From: Collinsella sp. An2
GTDB taxonomy: Bacteria > Actinomycetota > Coriobacteriia > Coriobacteriales > Coriobacteriaceae
Direction of reading: 5' to 3'
Assembly: GCF_002160065.1 (NCBI RefSeq)
Contig: NZ_NFJW01000006.1
Coordinates: forward strand, 32,001 to 96,000
Length of the DNA: 64,000 bases
Position 1 is the stretch's first letter, and every line of letters begins with the position of its first letter. Position numbers and translations under genes: made by a program. The notes under the pieces were generated by a model, which ran no database searches, was not told the DNA's origin, and worked only from the letters and a program-made list of their open reading frames with translations. Below, piece after piece: positions 17,070 through 25,711 of the stretch.

Positions 17070-17732
17070 ATGGCGCACATCCTTGCCGTCGACGATGAGC
17101 AGGCGATCCTAGACACGCTCGCGCGCATCCTCAAGCGCGACGGCCACGACGTTACCGCCGTCACGGACCCCCTAACGGTCACCTCGCTCGACCTGGGGCG
17201 CTTCGACCTCATGCTCTGCGACGTCATGATGCCGGGAATCGACGGCTTCGAGCTGGTGCGTCAGATTCGCCCGCGCTTCGACGGCCCCATCCTCTTCCTC
17301 ACGGCGAAGGTCGCCGAAGACGACGCCGTCACAGGCTACGGCATGGGGGCAGACGACTACATTCGCAAGCCGTTTGGGGCCGCCGAGCTGCGCGCGAAGG
17401 TGCAGGCGCATCTGCGACGCGAGCGGCGCGCCCACACCCACGCACTCTCGTTTGGGAACGTGCGCATCGACCTCGGCGCGCGCCAGCTGCTTGTAAATGG
17501 CACGGTCGTGGCCCTCACGCCCTCCGAATACGCCATCTGCGAGCTCCTGGCGCGCCGGCGCGGCCAGGTGCTTTCGCGCTCGCAAATCCTTGAGGCGGCC
17601 TTTGGCTGGGAACGCGAGGCTGATGAAGCGGCGGTCTCCATGCACGTGAGCCGCGCTCGCAAGAAGCTCGCCACGGCAGGGGCAGACCCCATCGCGACAG
17701 TCTGGGGAATGGGATATAAATGGCAGCTCTAG
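17070..17732 (+). CDS. OmpR-family response regulator of the peptide-resistance operon
   Basis: A 220-aa regulator: receiver domain with Asp51 in LMLCDVMMPG, acidic pocket VDDEQ and switch Lys in YIRKPFG, then a winged-helix output domain (LTPSEYAICELLARRRGQVLSRSQILEAAFGW ... VSMHVSRARKKL). I choose ATG 17070, with AAAGGAG upstream. It overlaps the kinase gene by 13 bp. Order LanFEG-lipoprotein-regulator-kinase resembles the CprABC-CprKR type of loci for cationic peptide sensing. Confidence 0.93.
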   Translation: MAHILAVDDEQAILDTLARILKRDGHDVTAVTDPLTVTSLDLGRFDLMLCDVMMPGIDGFELVRQIRPRFDGPILFLTAKVAEDDAVTGYGMGADDYIRKPFGAAELRAKVQAHLRRERRAHTHALSFGNVRIDLGARQLLVNGTVVALTPSEYAICELLARRRGQVLSRSQILEAAFGWEREADEAAVSMHVSRARKKLATAGADPIATVWGMGYKWQL

Positions 17733-19246
17733 ATTCGTGCGACACAGCCTCTCGCAGCCGTGCGAGCCGGTGGCGCATGCCGCTTGCGCTGGTAATCGCC
17801 CGGTACTTCGCCTATATCGTTGTCGGCCTTGCCGCGACGTGGCTCGTTCTGTTCGCCGCGTTCTCGGTCTCCATGAACCTCGGTTTCGTGTATCCCGCCA
17901 ACTTCGGTCCGGCCCATGCCGCCGAGGTGGCTCGGAGCCTGCAGGACAAGACCTCTTTTGACGCGCAGACCATCCCGACCGCCTACCGGTACCTTCACTT
18001 GGACGCTGCGGGCAATGTTGTGGAAGGCGACCTGTCCGCCACGCAGCGGGCAGACGCCCTTGCAGCCGTGCGGGCCGAGCTTGCAGGCCGCGACGCATCG
18101 GAGGACGCAGTCTACCCCGCCGAACCCGCGGTCTTTGGCGGCGGCAACGGCACGACCTATACGGCGTTTGCGCTGGACGACGGAACGGCTTGCATCTTGG
18201 TCTGCAGCTATTTGCCCCAGTTTGCCGACCGCGCCCTGCGCGACGCCCTGCCTAATCCCCAGGACCTGCTGCTTGTCGCCGGCAGCGCGACGAGCATCCT
18301 GGTGATTGCGGCCGTCGCCCACCGCGCTAGCCGCGTGCTCACCCGCAAGATGGCGCCGCTCACCGCCGCCGCAGACGCCATAGCCCACCAGGACCTCGAT
18401 CAGCCCGTAGGCACAAGCAACGTCCGCCAGGTCGACGACGTCCTTTTGGCCATGGACCGCATGCGCATCGAGCTCAAAGCGTCGCTCGAGGCGCGCTTCC
18501 AGGCCGAGCGAGCTCAGCGCGAGCAGGTGGCGGCCCTTGCGCACGACCTTAAGACGCCGCTCACCATCGTGCGCGCAAACGCCGAGTTTGTGGCCGAGGA
18601 GGCCGCCGCGCTGCCCGCCTCCAAGGAGCTCGTAGACCTTGTTGCGGCGGCAAACGACATAGCCCGCGGAGCCACGCGCCTCGATGCCTACATCCACCTC
18701 TTGATCGAGGCTTCCCGCGGCGACGCGGAGCCCCTGGGGCGCGAGGCCGTCGACGTCGCTGCCTTTATTCGCAACGTGCAGGACGAGGCGGCCGGACTTG
18801 CGCGTGCGGCCGGCATATCGTTTCGCGCCGCTGTTGACCCGACGCTAGCAAGCGCCACAATCCTGGCTGACGCGCCCGCGCTGGAGCGCGCCGTTGCAAA
18901 CGTGGTCTCGAACGCCTGCGACCACGCGCGCACCTCGGTGAAGTTGTCCGCGCACATGGATGCACGCGAGCTCGTCCTCGTCGTGGATGACAACGGTCCC
19001 GGCTTCACGCCGGCGGCGCTCGAGCACGGCTGTGAGCGCTTCTTCCGCGATGACAGCGCGCGCGGCGGAGACGGCCATTATGGCATAGGGCTTTTCGCCG
19101 CGGCCCAGACGCTTCGAACACACGGCGGATCGCTTGGCTTGGAAAACCGCCGCGACGCAAACGGAGACGTCCTAGGGGCGCGTGTCACCATACGTGTTCC
19201 CCGTGCGGCCGGAGACAGCAAGACGCAGGGCGGCAGCGACCGCTAG
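17720..19246 (+). CDS. Sensor histidine kinase of the peptide-resistance operon
   Basis: A 508-aa membrane kinase. Span 1 is near residues 27-52, an extracellular loop of about 130 residues follows, then span 2 (DLLLVAGSATSILVIAAVAH), a HAMP-like linker, and the HisKA site AHDLKTPLTIVRANAEFV with His about 275. The ATPase part has N-box NVVSNACDHA, G1 DDNGPGF and G2 GHYGIGL. The sizeable outer loop suggests direct ligand sensing. The stop overlaps the convergent MFS gene: both stops share the bases CTAG. Confidence 0.92.
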   Translation: MAALDSCDTASRSRASRWRMPLALVIARYFAYIVVGLAATWLVLFAAFSVSMNLGFVYPANFGPAHAAEVARSLQDKTSFDAQTIPTAYRYLHLDAAGNVVEGDLSATQRADALAAVRAELAGRDASEDAVYPAEPAVFGGGNGTTYTAFALDDGTACILVCSYLPQFADRALRDALPNPQDLLLVAGSATSILVIAAVAHRASRVLTRKMAPLTAAADAIAHQDLDQPVGTSNVRQVDDVLLAMDRMRIELKASLEARFQAERAQREQVAALAHDLKTPLTIVRANAEFVAEEAAALPASKELVDLVAAANDIARGATRLDAYIHLLIEASRGDAEPLGREAVDVAAFIRNVQDEAAGLARAAGISFRAAVDPTLASATILADAPALERAVANVVSNACDHARTSVKLSAHMDARELVLVVDDNGPGFTPAALEHGCERFFRDDSARGGDGHYGIGLFAAAQTLRTHGGSLGLENRRDANGDVLGARVTIRVPRAAGDSKTQGGSDR

Positions 19247-20673
19247 CGACACGTCCCCGTGCGACGAGCGCGCTTGCCGCGAACCAGGAACACCGCTATG
19301 AACAGCAGCACCGCCGTCACGACGGACATCGCCATGAAGGCGATGGAAAAGCCCTGCATAGAGGCTGCCGCCTGTGACTCCGCGCCCGCCTCGACTCCAG
19401 CGGCGACGCTCGTCATTACGCCTACGAACACCGCCGAACCGATGGCGCCCGCAATGGTGCGCAGCGACGTGAGCAGCGCGGTTCCGTGGGCGGTCAGGTC
19501 GAGCCCGATGCGACTTGTTCCCCAGGTGACCAGAGGCATCATGAGGCAACCGATCGCGACGCAGCGCACGGCGTTGAACGCGGCGGCCACGGCCACACTG
19601 GTCTCAAGATTCACGCAGGTCATACCTATGTTGCTGACAAGCATGAAGGCTGCGCCCGCGACAAAAAGGCGCTTCATGCCCAGCGCGTCGTAGATACGTC
19701 CGGCAAACGGGCTCACGATGGCCATGGCAAGCGAGCCGGGCAATGTGACCAAGCCGGACACGGTGGCGCTCTCGCCCAGGATGTTCTGGACATACAGCGG
19801 CATAAGCACCGAGGAACCCATCATAACCAGATAGAGCAGCATGCTGCCTATTACCGAGAGCGCATAGTCGCGCTGTCGCAGAATGCGAAGCTCAAGGAAC
19901 GGCTCGTCCATATGCAGCTGACGCCACACAAAGATGACGGCGGCGACCGCTCCCACCCCAAGGGGAACCAGCGTCTGCACGTTGCCAAGACCAAGGCTCG
20001 AGATGTTGCCTACACCCAGCGTGACGCCCCCAAACGCGAAGATGCTCAGCACGAACGAGACGATGTCGAACTGCTTGCGCTTGGTCTCGAGCACGTTGCC
20101 AAACACGCGCAGCGCAAGCATGAACGACAACGCCATGATGAGAATTGCCAGGTAGAAGATCCACCTCCACCCCACCGAATCCACCAGGATGCCGGCGAGC
20201 GTGGGCGCCACGACCGGCGCCGCGCCAACCGAGAGACCGTACCATCCCATCGCCTGTCCGCGCTGCTCGGTCGGGAAAATGGTAAGGATGATGACCTGTG
20301 CCATGGAGGTGAGCGCGCCTCCACCGAGTGCTTGGGCGACGCGGCCGACCATCATGATCTCGAAACCCGGGGCAATCACGCAGAGCACCGAGCCCGCGAT
20401 AAACGTACCAAGCGCCGTAAGGTAGAGACGACGTGTGGGAAACCGCGTGATGAGAAAGGCAGTGAGCGGCATCATGATGCCCATGGCAAGCGAATAGCCA
20501 CTGGTGAGCCACTGCCCCGTCGAAGCATCGAGCGAGAGCTCGGACATGATGGGCGGCAGCGCCGTCGTCAAAGCCGTCGAAAGCATTGAGGACGCAATGC
20601 AGGTCACCACGATGTTGATGAAGATGAGCGCCCGCTGACGGGTGTCCACCACAGCAGAGGTAGAAGCGGCCAA
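19243..20673 (-). CDS. DHA2-type MFS multidrug efflux transporter
   Basis: A protein of about 476 aa with 14 hydrophobic segments, of the EmrB/QacA group. Motif C-like (GWYGLSVGAAPVVAPTLAGILVDSVGWRWIF) and the start region LPPIMSELSLDASTGQWLTSGYSLAMGIMMP are characteristic. I prefer TTG 20673, which has GGGAG nine bases upstream; an ATG at 20718 would add 15 residues. Likely a proton-driven drug exporter. Monocistronic; a T/A-rich stretch at 20760-20820 may hold its promoter. Confidence 0.88.
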   Translation of the reverse strand: MAASTSAVVDTRQRALIFINIVVTCIASSMLSTALTTALPPIMSELSLDASTGQWLTSGYSLAMGIMMPLTAFLITRFPTRRLYLTALGTFIAGSVLCVIAPGFEIMMVGRVAQALGGGALTSMAQVIILTIFPTEQRGQAMGWYGLSVGAAPVVAPTLAGILVDSVGWRWIFYLAILIMALSFMLALRVFGNVLETKRKQFDIVSFVLSIFAFGGVTLGVGNISSLGLGNVQTLVPLGVGAVAAVIFVWRQLHMDEPFLELRILRQRDYALSVIGSMLLYLVMMGSSVLMPLYVQNILGESATVSGLVTLPGSLAMAIVSPFAGRIYDALGMKRLFVAGAAFMLVSNIGMTCVNLETSVAVAAAFNAVRCVAIGCLMMPLVTWGTSRIGLDLTAHGTALLTSLRTIAGAIGSAVFVGVMTSVAAGVEAGAESQAAASMQGFSIAFMAMSVVTAVLLFIAVFLVRGKRARRTGTCR

Positions 20674-20916
20674 GATAATCAGCTCCCATCGGTAACGTTG
20701 TTGCAACACCCAGCGCAACGACTTCGGGGGCCGGCGCGGGCATGCTTCCGTTTTTCCGGGTGGGTACTATAGCCAATATCTCATGGGTACCTAAGTATCA
20801 TCACGATTTATAAACAAATTGCCTCGGTTTGTTTATGTTCCTGAGCGCCGGCATGGGCCGGGCGTAGAGCCCGGCAGCGCCGATGCAGCCCTGCCGAGAC
20901 ACCCAGACCCGCGCAT

Positions 20917-21459
20917 TCACGCCTTGCGTGCCAGCCCAAATAGCGCCTGCGCCGCGCGCGCAGCAAGCAGGCCCAGAACGGCTCCGATGAGCGCGCCGAC
21001 AAGAACATCCGTGGGAAAATGCACAAACAGGTAGAGGCGAGAGAAGCCGACCAGAACAGCAAAGGCAAATGCGGGAAGTGACGCACGCCGCCAGCCCTTA
21101 GGCAACGCCGATGCCAGGGCTGCCGCCGCGGCGAACGCCCGCGCGGCATGCCCCGAAGGAAACGACCAGCTGGTCGGGCAGGCAACAAGCATGTCGACGC
21201 TCTGGTCGATCATGCAGGGTCGCGGGCGCATGACGATGTTTTTGAGCAGGAGATCGCATACGAGCTCGCTTGCAACCAGGGCAAGCAGGACTGCAACGCC
21301 CACCGGACGCGTACGGCGGTGCGGCAGCAAGGCTAGGCCGAGCACGATCCATACCAAGCCGCCGTTTGCGAGGGAGCTTACAGCGACCATGAACGCGTCG
21401 AGCCCCACAGACCGCACGGTCTGGATACCATGAAGCAGCGCTAGCTCAAGCCCGTCCAT
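20917..21459 (-). CDS. PAP2-family membrane phosphatase
   Basis: A 180-aa membrane phosphatase. The three catalytic motifs are present: KNIVMRPRP, PSGHAARAF and SRLYLFVHFPTD, with nucleophilic His in the last. Five to six hydrophobic segments surround them. GGGAGGCG precedes ATG 21459. Candidates for the substrate are undecaprenyl pyrophosphate or phosphatidate; the sequence does not decide. Undecaprenyl-PP recycling would fit a neighbourhood rich in cell-envelope stress genes. Confidence 0.9.
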   Translation of the reverse strand: MDGLELALLHGIQTVRSVGLDAFMVAVSSLANGGLVWIVLGLALLPHRRTRPVGVAVLLALVASELVCDLLLKNIVMRPRPCMIDQSVDMLVACPTSWSFPSGHAARAFAAAAALASALPKGWRRASLPAFAFAVLVGFSRLYLFVHFPTDVLVGALIGAVLGLLAARAAQALFGLARKA

Positions 21460-21567
21460 ACGCCTCCCCTCTCGTCGAAGATCCCCTCGTCGAAGACGCT
21501 CTCGCGCGACCCCCATGGTGCGCCCGCACCCCGCGGTGCGCATGTTGGGTTGCAGGGACAAGCAAGT

Positions 21568-22251
21568 CTAGGGGCGGCGCAGCACCATGACATGCTCCAG
21601 ATCGTGTGCCCCACCGGTTCTCTCTTTACAGTCCTGAACGTGATGATACGTCATGCCCAGACGCTCCATGACGTGCTTTGACCGCTCATTCCCATCGAAA
21701 TAGCAGGCCCATATGGTCGAAAGTCCCAGGTCGTCGAAGCCAAAACGCACCAGCTCGCGCGCGGCCTCGGTCATATATCCCTTGCCCCAAAACGGCACGC
21801 CCAACCAATAGCCGAGTTCCATCTCCAACACGTCGTCTGCGTCCACATGCCTCACGGCGGTAAGCCCGATGCATCCGACGAGCCGCCCTGCCGTGGCAGA
21901 CACCTGGGACGCGGCTTCCTGGACGGCTGACGATACGTCCGACGCGGGCGCCGCCTCTTCGCGCACGTTGCTCACCGGCACATCGCAAGCTCGCGCAGCA
22001 CTCGCGTTGATTGCCGCGGCATCCTCATCCGCCACGCGCTCAAACATCGCGAACGTATATGGCGTCGACAAGACATCGCGAATCGTTTGCCGGCTCTCCG
22101 CCACACTTGCATGAGGTGGCCATCCAGCGGCGCTTCCCACCCGCGGGTCACGTGCCAGCTCGTACAACGCCTCGGCATCCTCGTCGCGCCACGGACGAAG
22201 AACGAGCCGTTCGGTTGCAAGAACCACGTGAGGCCAATCCTGTGCCGTCAT
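21568..22251 (-). CDS. GNAT N-acetyltransferase (RimJ/RimL type) with an insertion
   Basis: A 227-aa acetyltransferase. The start LATERLVLRPWRDEDAEALYELARDP and the acetyl-CoA loop region ELGYWLGVPFWGKGYMTEAARELVRFGFDDLG are classic for RimJ/RimL. The end NERSKHVMERLGMTYHH is also typical. Residues about 75-122 are an Ala/Ser/Val-rich insertion (AINASAARACDVPVSNV...) between two core strands, absent from usual family members of 170-185 aa. The substrate is unknown. Confidence 0.88.
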   Translation of the reverse strand: MTAQDWPHVVLATERLVLRPWRDEDAEALYELARDPRVGSAAGWPPHASVAESRQTIRDVLSTPYTFAMFERVADEDAAAINASAARACDVPVSNVREEAAPASDVSSAVQEAASQVSATAGRLVGCIGLTAVRHVDADDVLEMELGYWLGVPFWGKGYMTEAARELVRFGFDDLGLSTIWACYFDGNERSKHVMERLGMTYHHVQDCKERTGGAHDLEHVMVLRRP

Positions 22252-22374
22252 GCGCCATCTCCCCTATCGACTGCATTGTTCAGCCAGTATAGGACACCAT
22301 TACGACGGATACGGCGCGCATGGGCGGGCGGTCAGCCCGCATCATGCTTCCTTCGCGCGAAGCATGAAACGCGT

Positions 22375-22794
22375 CTACACGAGGGCAGCGCCTAGCGACC
22401 GACAGGCGCCTGCGGCAACCTCATCGGGATAGTCTTTGGCAATGACCGTGTCGCCTACCGTGATGCCTGCAGCTTCGGCGCGCTCACGCCACAGGTCCAT
22501 CCATTCGCCGTCCGCCCAATCGTAGCTTCCAAACAGAGCAACCTTACGTCCAGGCAGCTCCGGCTCGATCTCGTCCCAAACAGGTTCGAACTCATCGCTC
22601 TCAAGCTCCTCCGAACCCATGGCCGGGCAGCCGAATGCAAACGCATCGTAGTCGTCCAAATTCGAGGCAGAGAAGTCGGACACCTGGATGACGTCGGCCT
22701 CTCCACCCGCTTCGCTAACGCCCTCGGCGACGAACTCCGCCATCGCCTCGGTATTACCCGTGCCACTCCAGTACACGACTGCGACCTTGCTCAT
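22375..22794 (-). CDS. Flavodoxin
   Basis: A 139-aa short-chain flavodoxin: FMN phosphate loop YWSGTGNTEAMAE at residues 9-21, the GCPAMGSEELE loop near 55 and FGSYDWADGEWM near 89 for isoalloxazine contacts. It carries electrons in anaerobic metabolism. AAAGGAA lies upstream of ATG 22794. It stands alone. Confidence 0.95.
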   Translation of the reverse strand: MSKVAVVYWSGTGNTEAMAEFVAEGVSEAGGEADVIQVSDFSASNLDDYDAFAFGCPAMGSEELESDEFEPVWDEIEPELPGRKVALFGSYDWADGEWMDLWRERAEAAGITVGDTVIAKDYPDEVAAGACRSLGAALV

Positions 22795-22921
22795 ATGACG
22801 TTCCTTTCTCTTCGTGTCTCGCTTTGCGCAAGACGGGAAACCCGATCGTAGGGACAGCCGCTGCACCTTCGCCCGCGCACGATGCGCTCGTCGGTCAGAT
22901 GGCGAACAAGGAGGTCGCGGT

Positions 22922-23005
22922 ATGACCGCGCGCCGCCGCCTCGGCAAACCGGCTTCGCGAAAGCGGTTGACCCGTAATCCCCCATTCCTTGTGCCGCACA
23001 TATGA
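22922..23005 (+). CDS. Possible 27-aa basic peptide
   Basis: A short frame starting MTARRRLGKPASRKRLTR and ending PHI, with a near-perfect AAGGAGG seven bases before the ATG. The peptide is very basic and not recognised. The frame lies divergently upstream of flavodoxin. Only the strong ribosome site argues for it. Confidence 0.25.
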   Translation: MTARRRLGKPASRKRLTRNPPFLVPHI

Positions 23006-23292
23006 CGCACCCGGCTACTGTCCACCAAAAGTTAACCTAGTAGAACTTCAGACGTAGTACAAGACGTTTTGCAAAAGTTTCAGAGAGGTAACTTATAGTG
23101 AGCCTCAACTCAGCAGGCGAGAGCCGAGCGCGCCCAAGCCGCGTCGACACGAATGTCGGAAAGTCGGGGATTGCGGTGGAGCGTCCACCCTGCAGCAATC
23201 GACTGCACGTATCATAGAGAGCGAGTCTGCGCTGAGGCGCGATTGCCCCGGCTTCGCCCCATGCAGGCCCCCCGTTTTTTGAAAGGACCTCT
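23006..23292 (+). promoter_or_regulatory. Leader region of the FecCD-type importer operon
   Basis: No gene is seen. TTGCAA (near 23070) and TATAGT (near 23095) form a possible promoter with 19-base spacing. Downstream is a perfect hairpin GGTGGA-GCG-TCCACC near 23173. I looked for the conserved core of a cobalamin riboswitch and did not find it. Confidence 0.3.
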
Positions 23293-24591
23293 ATGTTGCC
23301 GTTTACCATGTTCCGCGGCACCACCGGTGACCGCGATATGACCGCGAGCCCGCACCCCCTGCTGATGGGACGGCGCGGACTGTGCGCCGGCATCCTTGCT
23401 GCCGCCTTTAGCCTGCCTCTTGCTGCCTGCTCCCCTGCTACCTCCCCCGCAGGGTCGAAGGCAGGCTCCACGTCAACGGCGGCGGGCAGCGCCACATCCA
23501 GTTCCCAGAGCAATACGAAGCAACCGAGCTTTCGCAACACAGATCTGGGATGCGGCTGGGAGCCCACCGAGTCGTTCGCCCTTGACTACGCTCAAAACTT
23601 CACCGTCGACCGCTACGACGGCGGCTATCAGCTCGCCTGCATCTCGAACGGCGAGCGCTTCCTGGTTGTCCCCGAGGGCAAAGACGACCCCGACGGCCTT
23701 GCCGAGGACATCGCCCTGGTCCGTCAGCCTTTAACGAGCGTCTACCTGGTTTCCACCGGCATGATCTGCCTTCTGGACGAAATCGGCGCGCTCGACGCAG
23801 TGACCGTGTCCTCGGTGACCGCCGACGACAGCCCCGTCGAGGACCTCACCCAGGCAATCCAGGCGGGAAGCGTGGCATACGGCGGCAAATACAGCAGCCC
23901 CGACTTCGAGCTCGTGGCGGAGCGCGGCTGCACCCTTGCCATCGAGAACACCAAGATCAACCATGCGCCCGACATCAAACAGAAGCTGCAGGACCTGGGC
24001 GTCACCGTGCTCACCGAGCAATCCAGCAGCGAGCCCGAAGCGCTTGGGCGCCTGGAGTGGCTCAAGCTCATGGGCGTGCTCTTCGGACGCGAGACCGAGG
24101 CCGAGACAAGCTTCGAGCGCATCGCCGAGCGTGTCGAGGCGGTCGCCTCGCAGGAGCCCACGGGCAAGACGGTCGCATTTTTCTACATCAACGACGACGG
24201 CGCAGCGGTCACGCGCCGCTCGACCGATTACTTCTCGCAGATGATTGAGCTGGGCGGCGGCACGCTCATAAGCTTTGACCCCACAGAGGAAAACGACGGG
24301 TCGTCCTCAGTGCAGGCGGTCATCGACATGGAGGCGTTTTATGCCGGCGCCAAAGATGCCGACGTGATCATCTACAACACCACCGTCGATGCCAGCGTGA
24401 CCTCGCTGGACGACCTGGTGGCGAAAAACGCCCTGCTCGCCGACTTCAAGGCCGTCCAGCAAGGCGCGGTCTACGCCTGCGACGAGCACATGTACCAGCG
24501 CATGACCGACATGGACGAGATTTTGGGCGATATCCGGGCGGCACTCGAGGGCACCGGCGAGAGCGCGGGCTTCATCTGGAGGCTCGGCTGA
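23293..24591 (+). CDS. Iron/cobalamin-type substrate-binding lipoprotein
   Basis: A 432-aa lipoprotein with lipobox LAAC (Cys46) after a signal segment, then a Ser/Thr/Ala linker and a two-lobed BtuF/FhuD-type binding domain (VSTGMICLLDEIGALDAVTVSS ... EWLKLMGVLFGRETEAE ... VIDMEAFYAGAKDADVIIYNT). AAAGGA precedes ATG 23293; the ATG at codon 16 is another candidate. It delivers ligand to the permease encoded 1 base downstream. The ligand (heme, siderophore or corrinoid) is not fixed by sequence. Confidence 0.9.
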   Translation: MLPFTMFRGTTGDRDMTASPHPLLMGRRGLCAGILAAAFSLPLAACSPATSPAGSKAGSTSTAAGSATSSSQSNTKQPSFRNTDLGCGWEPTESFALDYAQNFTVDRYDGGYQLACISNGERFLVVPEGKDDPDGLAEDIALVRQPLTSVYLVSTGMICLLDEIGALDAVTVSSVTADDSPVEDLTQAIQAGSVAYGGKYSSPDFELVAERGCTLAIENTKINHAPDIKQKLQDLGVTVLTEQSSSEPEALGRLEWLKLMGVLFGRETEAETSFERIAERVEAVASQEPTGKTVAFFYINDDGAAVTRRSTDYFSQMIELGGGTLISFDPTEENDGSSSVQAVIDMEAFYAGAKDADVIIYNTTVDASVTSLDDLVAKNALLADFKAVQQGAVYACDEHMYQRMTDMDEILGDIRAALEGTGESAGFIWRLG

Positions 24592-24592
24592 G

Positions 24593-25711
24593 ATGCCCGG
24601 TTCGGCACGAGCAAGGCACAGAAGCAAGCCGGACGCTGGACAACTGCGGCCGGCAGCTGACCCGCAAGGAAGCGCGGCGACAAAAGCGCGGCGAGGCGGC
24701 TTGTCGCGCCACACTCGCGTCCTGGTGGTTGACGTCGCCCTTGCCATCGTTTTGGTCGCACTCATGGCGCTCAGCGTCTGCCTGGGCAGCGTGGGCGCGA
24801 CGCCGGCCGAGGTGCTCGGCGCGATTTTGAGCGGCCCCACCGACGCCACGCTCTCCCAGGTGATCTGGCAGATCCGGCTGCCGCGCGTCCTGACCTCGGC
24901 GATTCTGGGCGGGGCGCTGTCGCTTTCCGGGTTCTTGCTGCAGACCTTCTTCAACAATCCCATCGCCGACCCCTATGTCTTGGGCATATCGTCGGGCGCG
25001 CGTATGGCGGTCGCGCTCGTCATGATCGCCCTGCTGGGCAGCAGCAATATCCTGACACCATGGGGATCGGTTGCGGCAGCCCTCGTGGGATCGCTTGCGA
25101 CCATGGGCATCGTGCTGCTGCTTGCGCGGCGCGTGCGAACGCAGAGCATGCTCATCATCGCCGGCATCATGGTGGGATACGTCTGCTCGGCGGCGACCAA
25201 CTTCCTTATCGCCTTCGCCGACGACCAGGATATCGTCAACCTGCAAAGCTGGACCCAGGGAAGCTTCTCGGGTGCATCGTGGTCGGACCTCGCGGTGATA
25301 GTCATCGCCGTGGCGGTCATGTCGGTCGTGGTCTTCGCCCTCTCCAAACCGCTGGGGGCCTATCAGCTGGGCGAAACCTATGCACAGAGCGTCGGTGTCG
25401 ACGTGCGCAGGCTGCGGATTCTCATCGTACTCGTGTCGAGCCTGCTCTCGGCGTGCGTGACGGCGTTTGCGGGACCCATTTCGTTCGTGGGCATTGCGGC
25501 GCCGCACCTGGCGCGGCTGGCAGTGGGCTCCTCGCGACCGCTCGTCGTGACCCCCGCCTGCTTTCTCGCGGGCTCCGTCTTCTGCTGCGGCTGCGACCTG
25601 CTGGCCCGCATGCTGTTCTCTCCGGTGGAGCTCTCGGTGAGCGCCGTCACCGCCGTCTTTGGCGCGCCGGTGGTCATTGCCCTCATGCTGCGGCGAAAGG
25701 GGTACCGATGA
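24593..25711 (+). CDS. FecCD-family importer permease
   Basis: A 372-aa membrane protein with about nine to ten spans. Family blocks: IRLPRVLTSAILGGALSLSGFLLQTFFNNPIADPYVLGISSGA, and PISFVGIAAPHLAR near the C-terminus. The first 40 residues are a basic soluble lead. The start lies 1 bp after the lipoprotein stop and the stop overlaps the ATPase start as ATGA, so the three genes form a coupled operon. Confidence 0.94.
   Translation: MPGSARARHRSKPDAGQLRPAADPQGSAATKARRGGLSRHTRVLVVDVALAIVLVALMALSVCLGSVGATPAEVLGAILSGPTDATLSQVIWQIRLPRVLTSAILGGALSLSGFLLQTFFNNPIADPYVLGISSGARMAVALVMIALLGSSNILTPWGSVAAALVGSLATMGIVLLLARRVRTQSMLIIAGIMVGYVCSAATNFLIAFADDQDIVNLQSWTQGSFSGASWSDLAVIVIAVAVMSVVVFALSKPLGAYQLGETYAQSVGVDVRRLRILIVLVSSLLSACVTAFAGPISFVGIAAPHLARLAVGSSRPLVVTPACFLAGSVFCCGCDLLARMLFSPVELSVSAVTAVFGAPVVIALMLRRKGYR

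Noticed and set aside
13332-19246. A lantibiotic biosynthetic cluster
   Set aside because: No precursor peptide, dehydratase or cyclase gene was found; only immunity-type exporter and sensor genes are present.
23006-23292. Cobalamin riboswitch before the importer operon
   Set aside because: Hairpins exist but I could not find the conserved B12-box core, so I did not call it.
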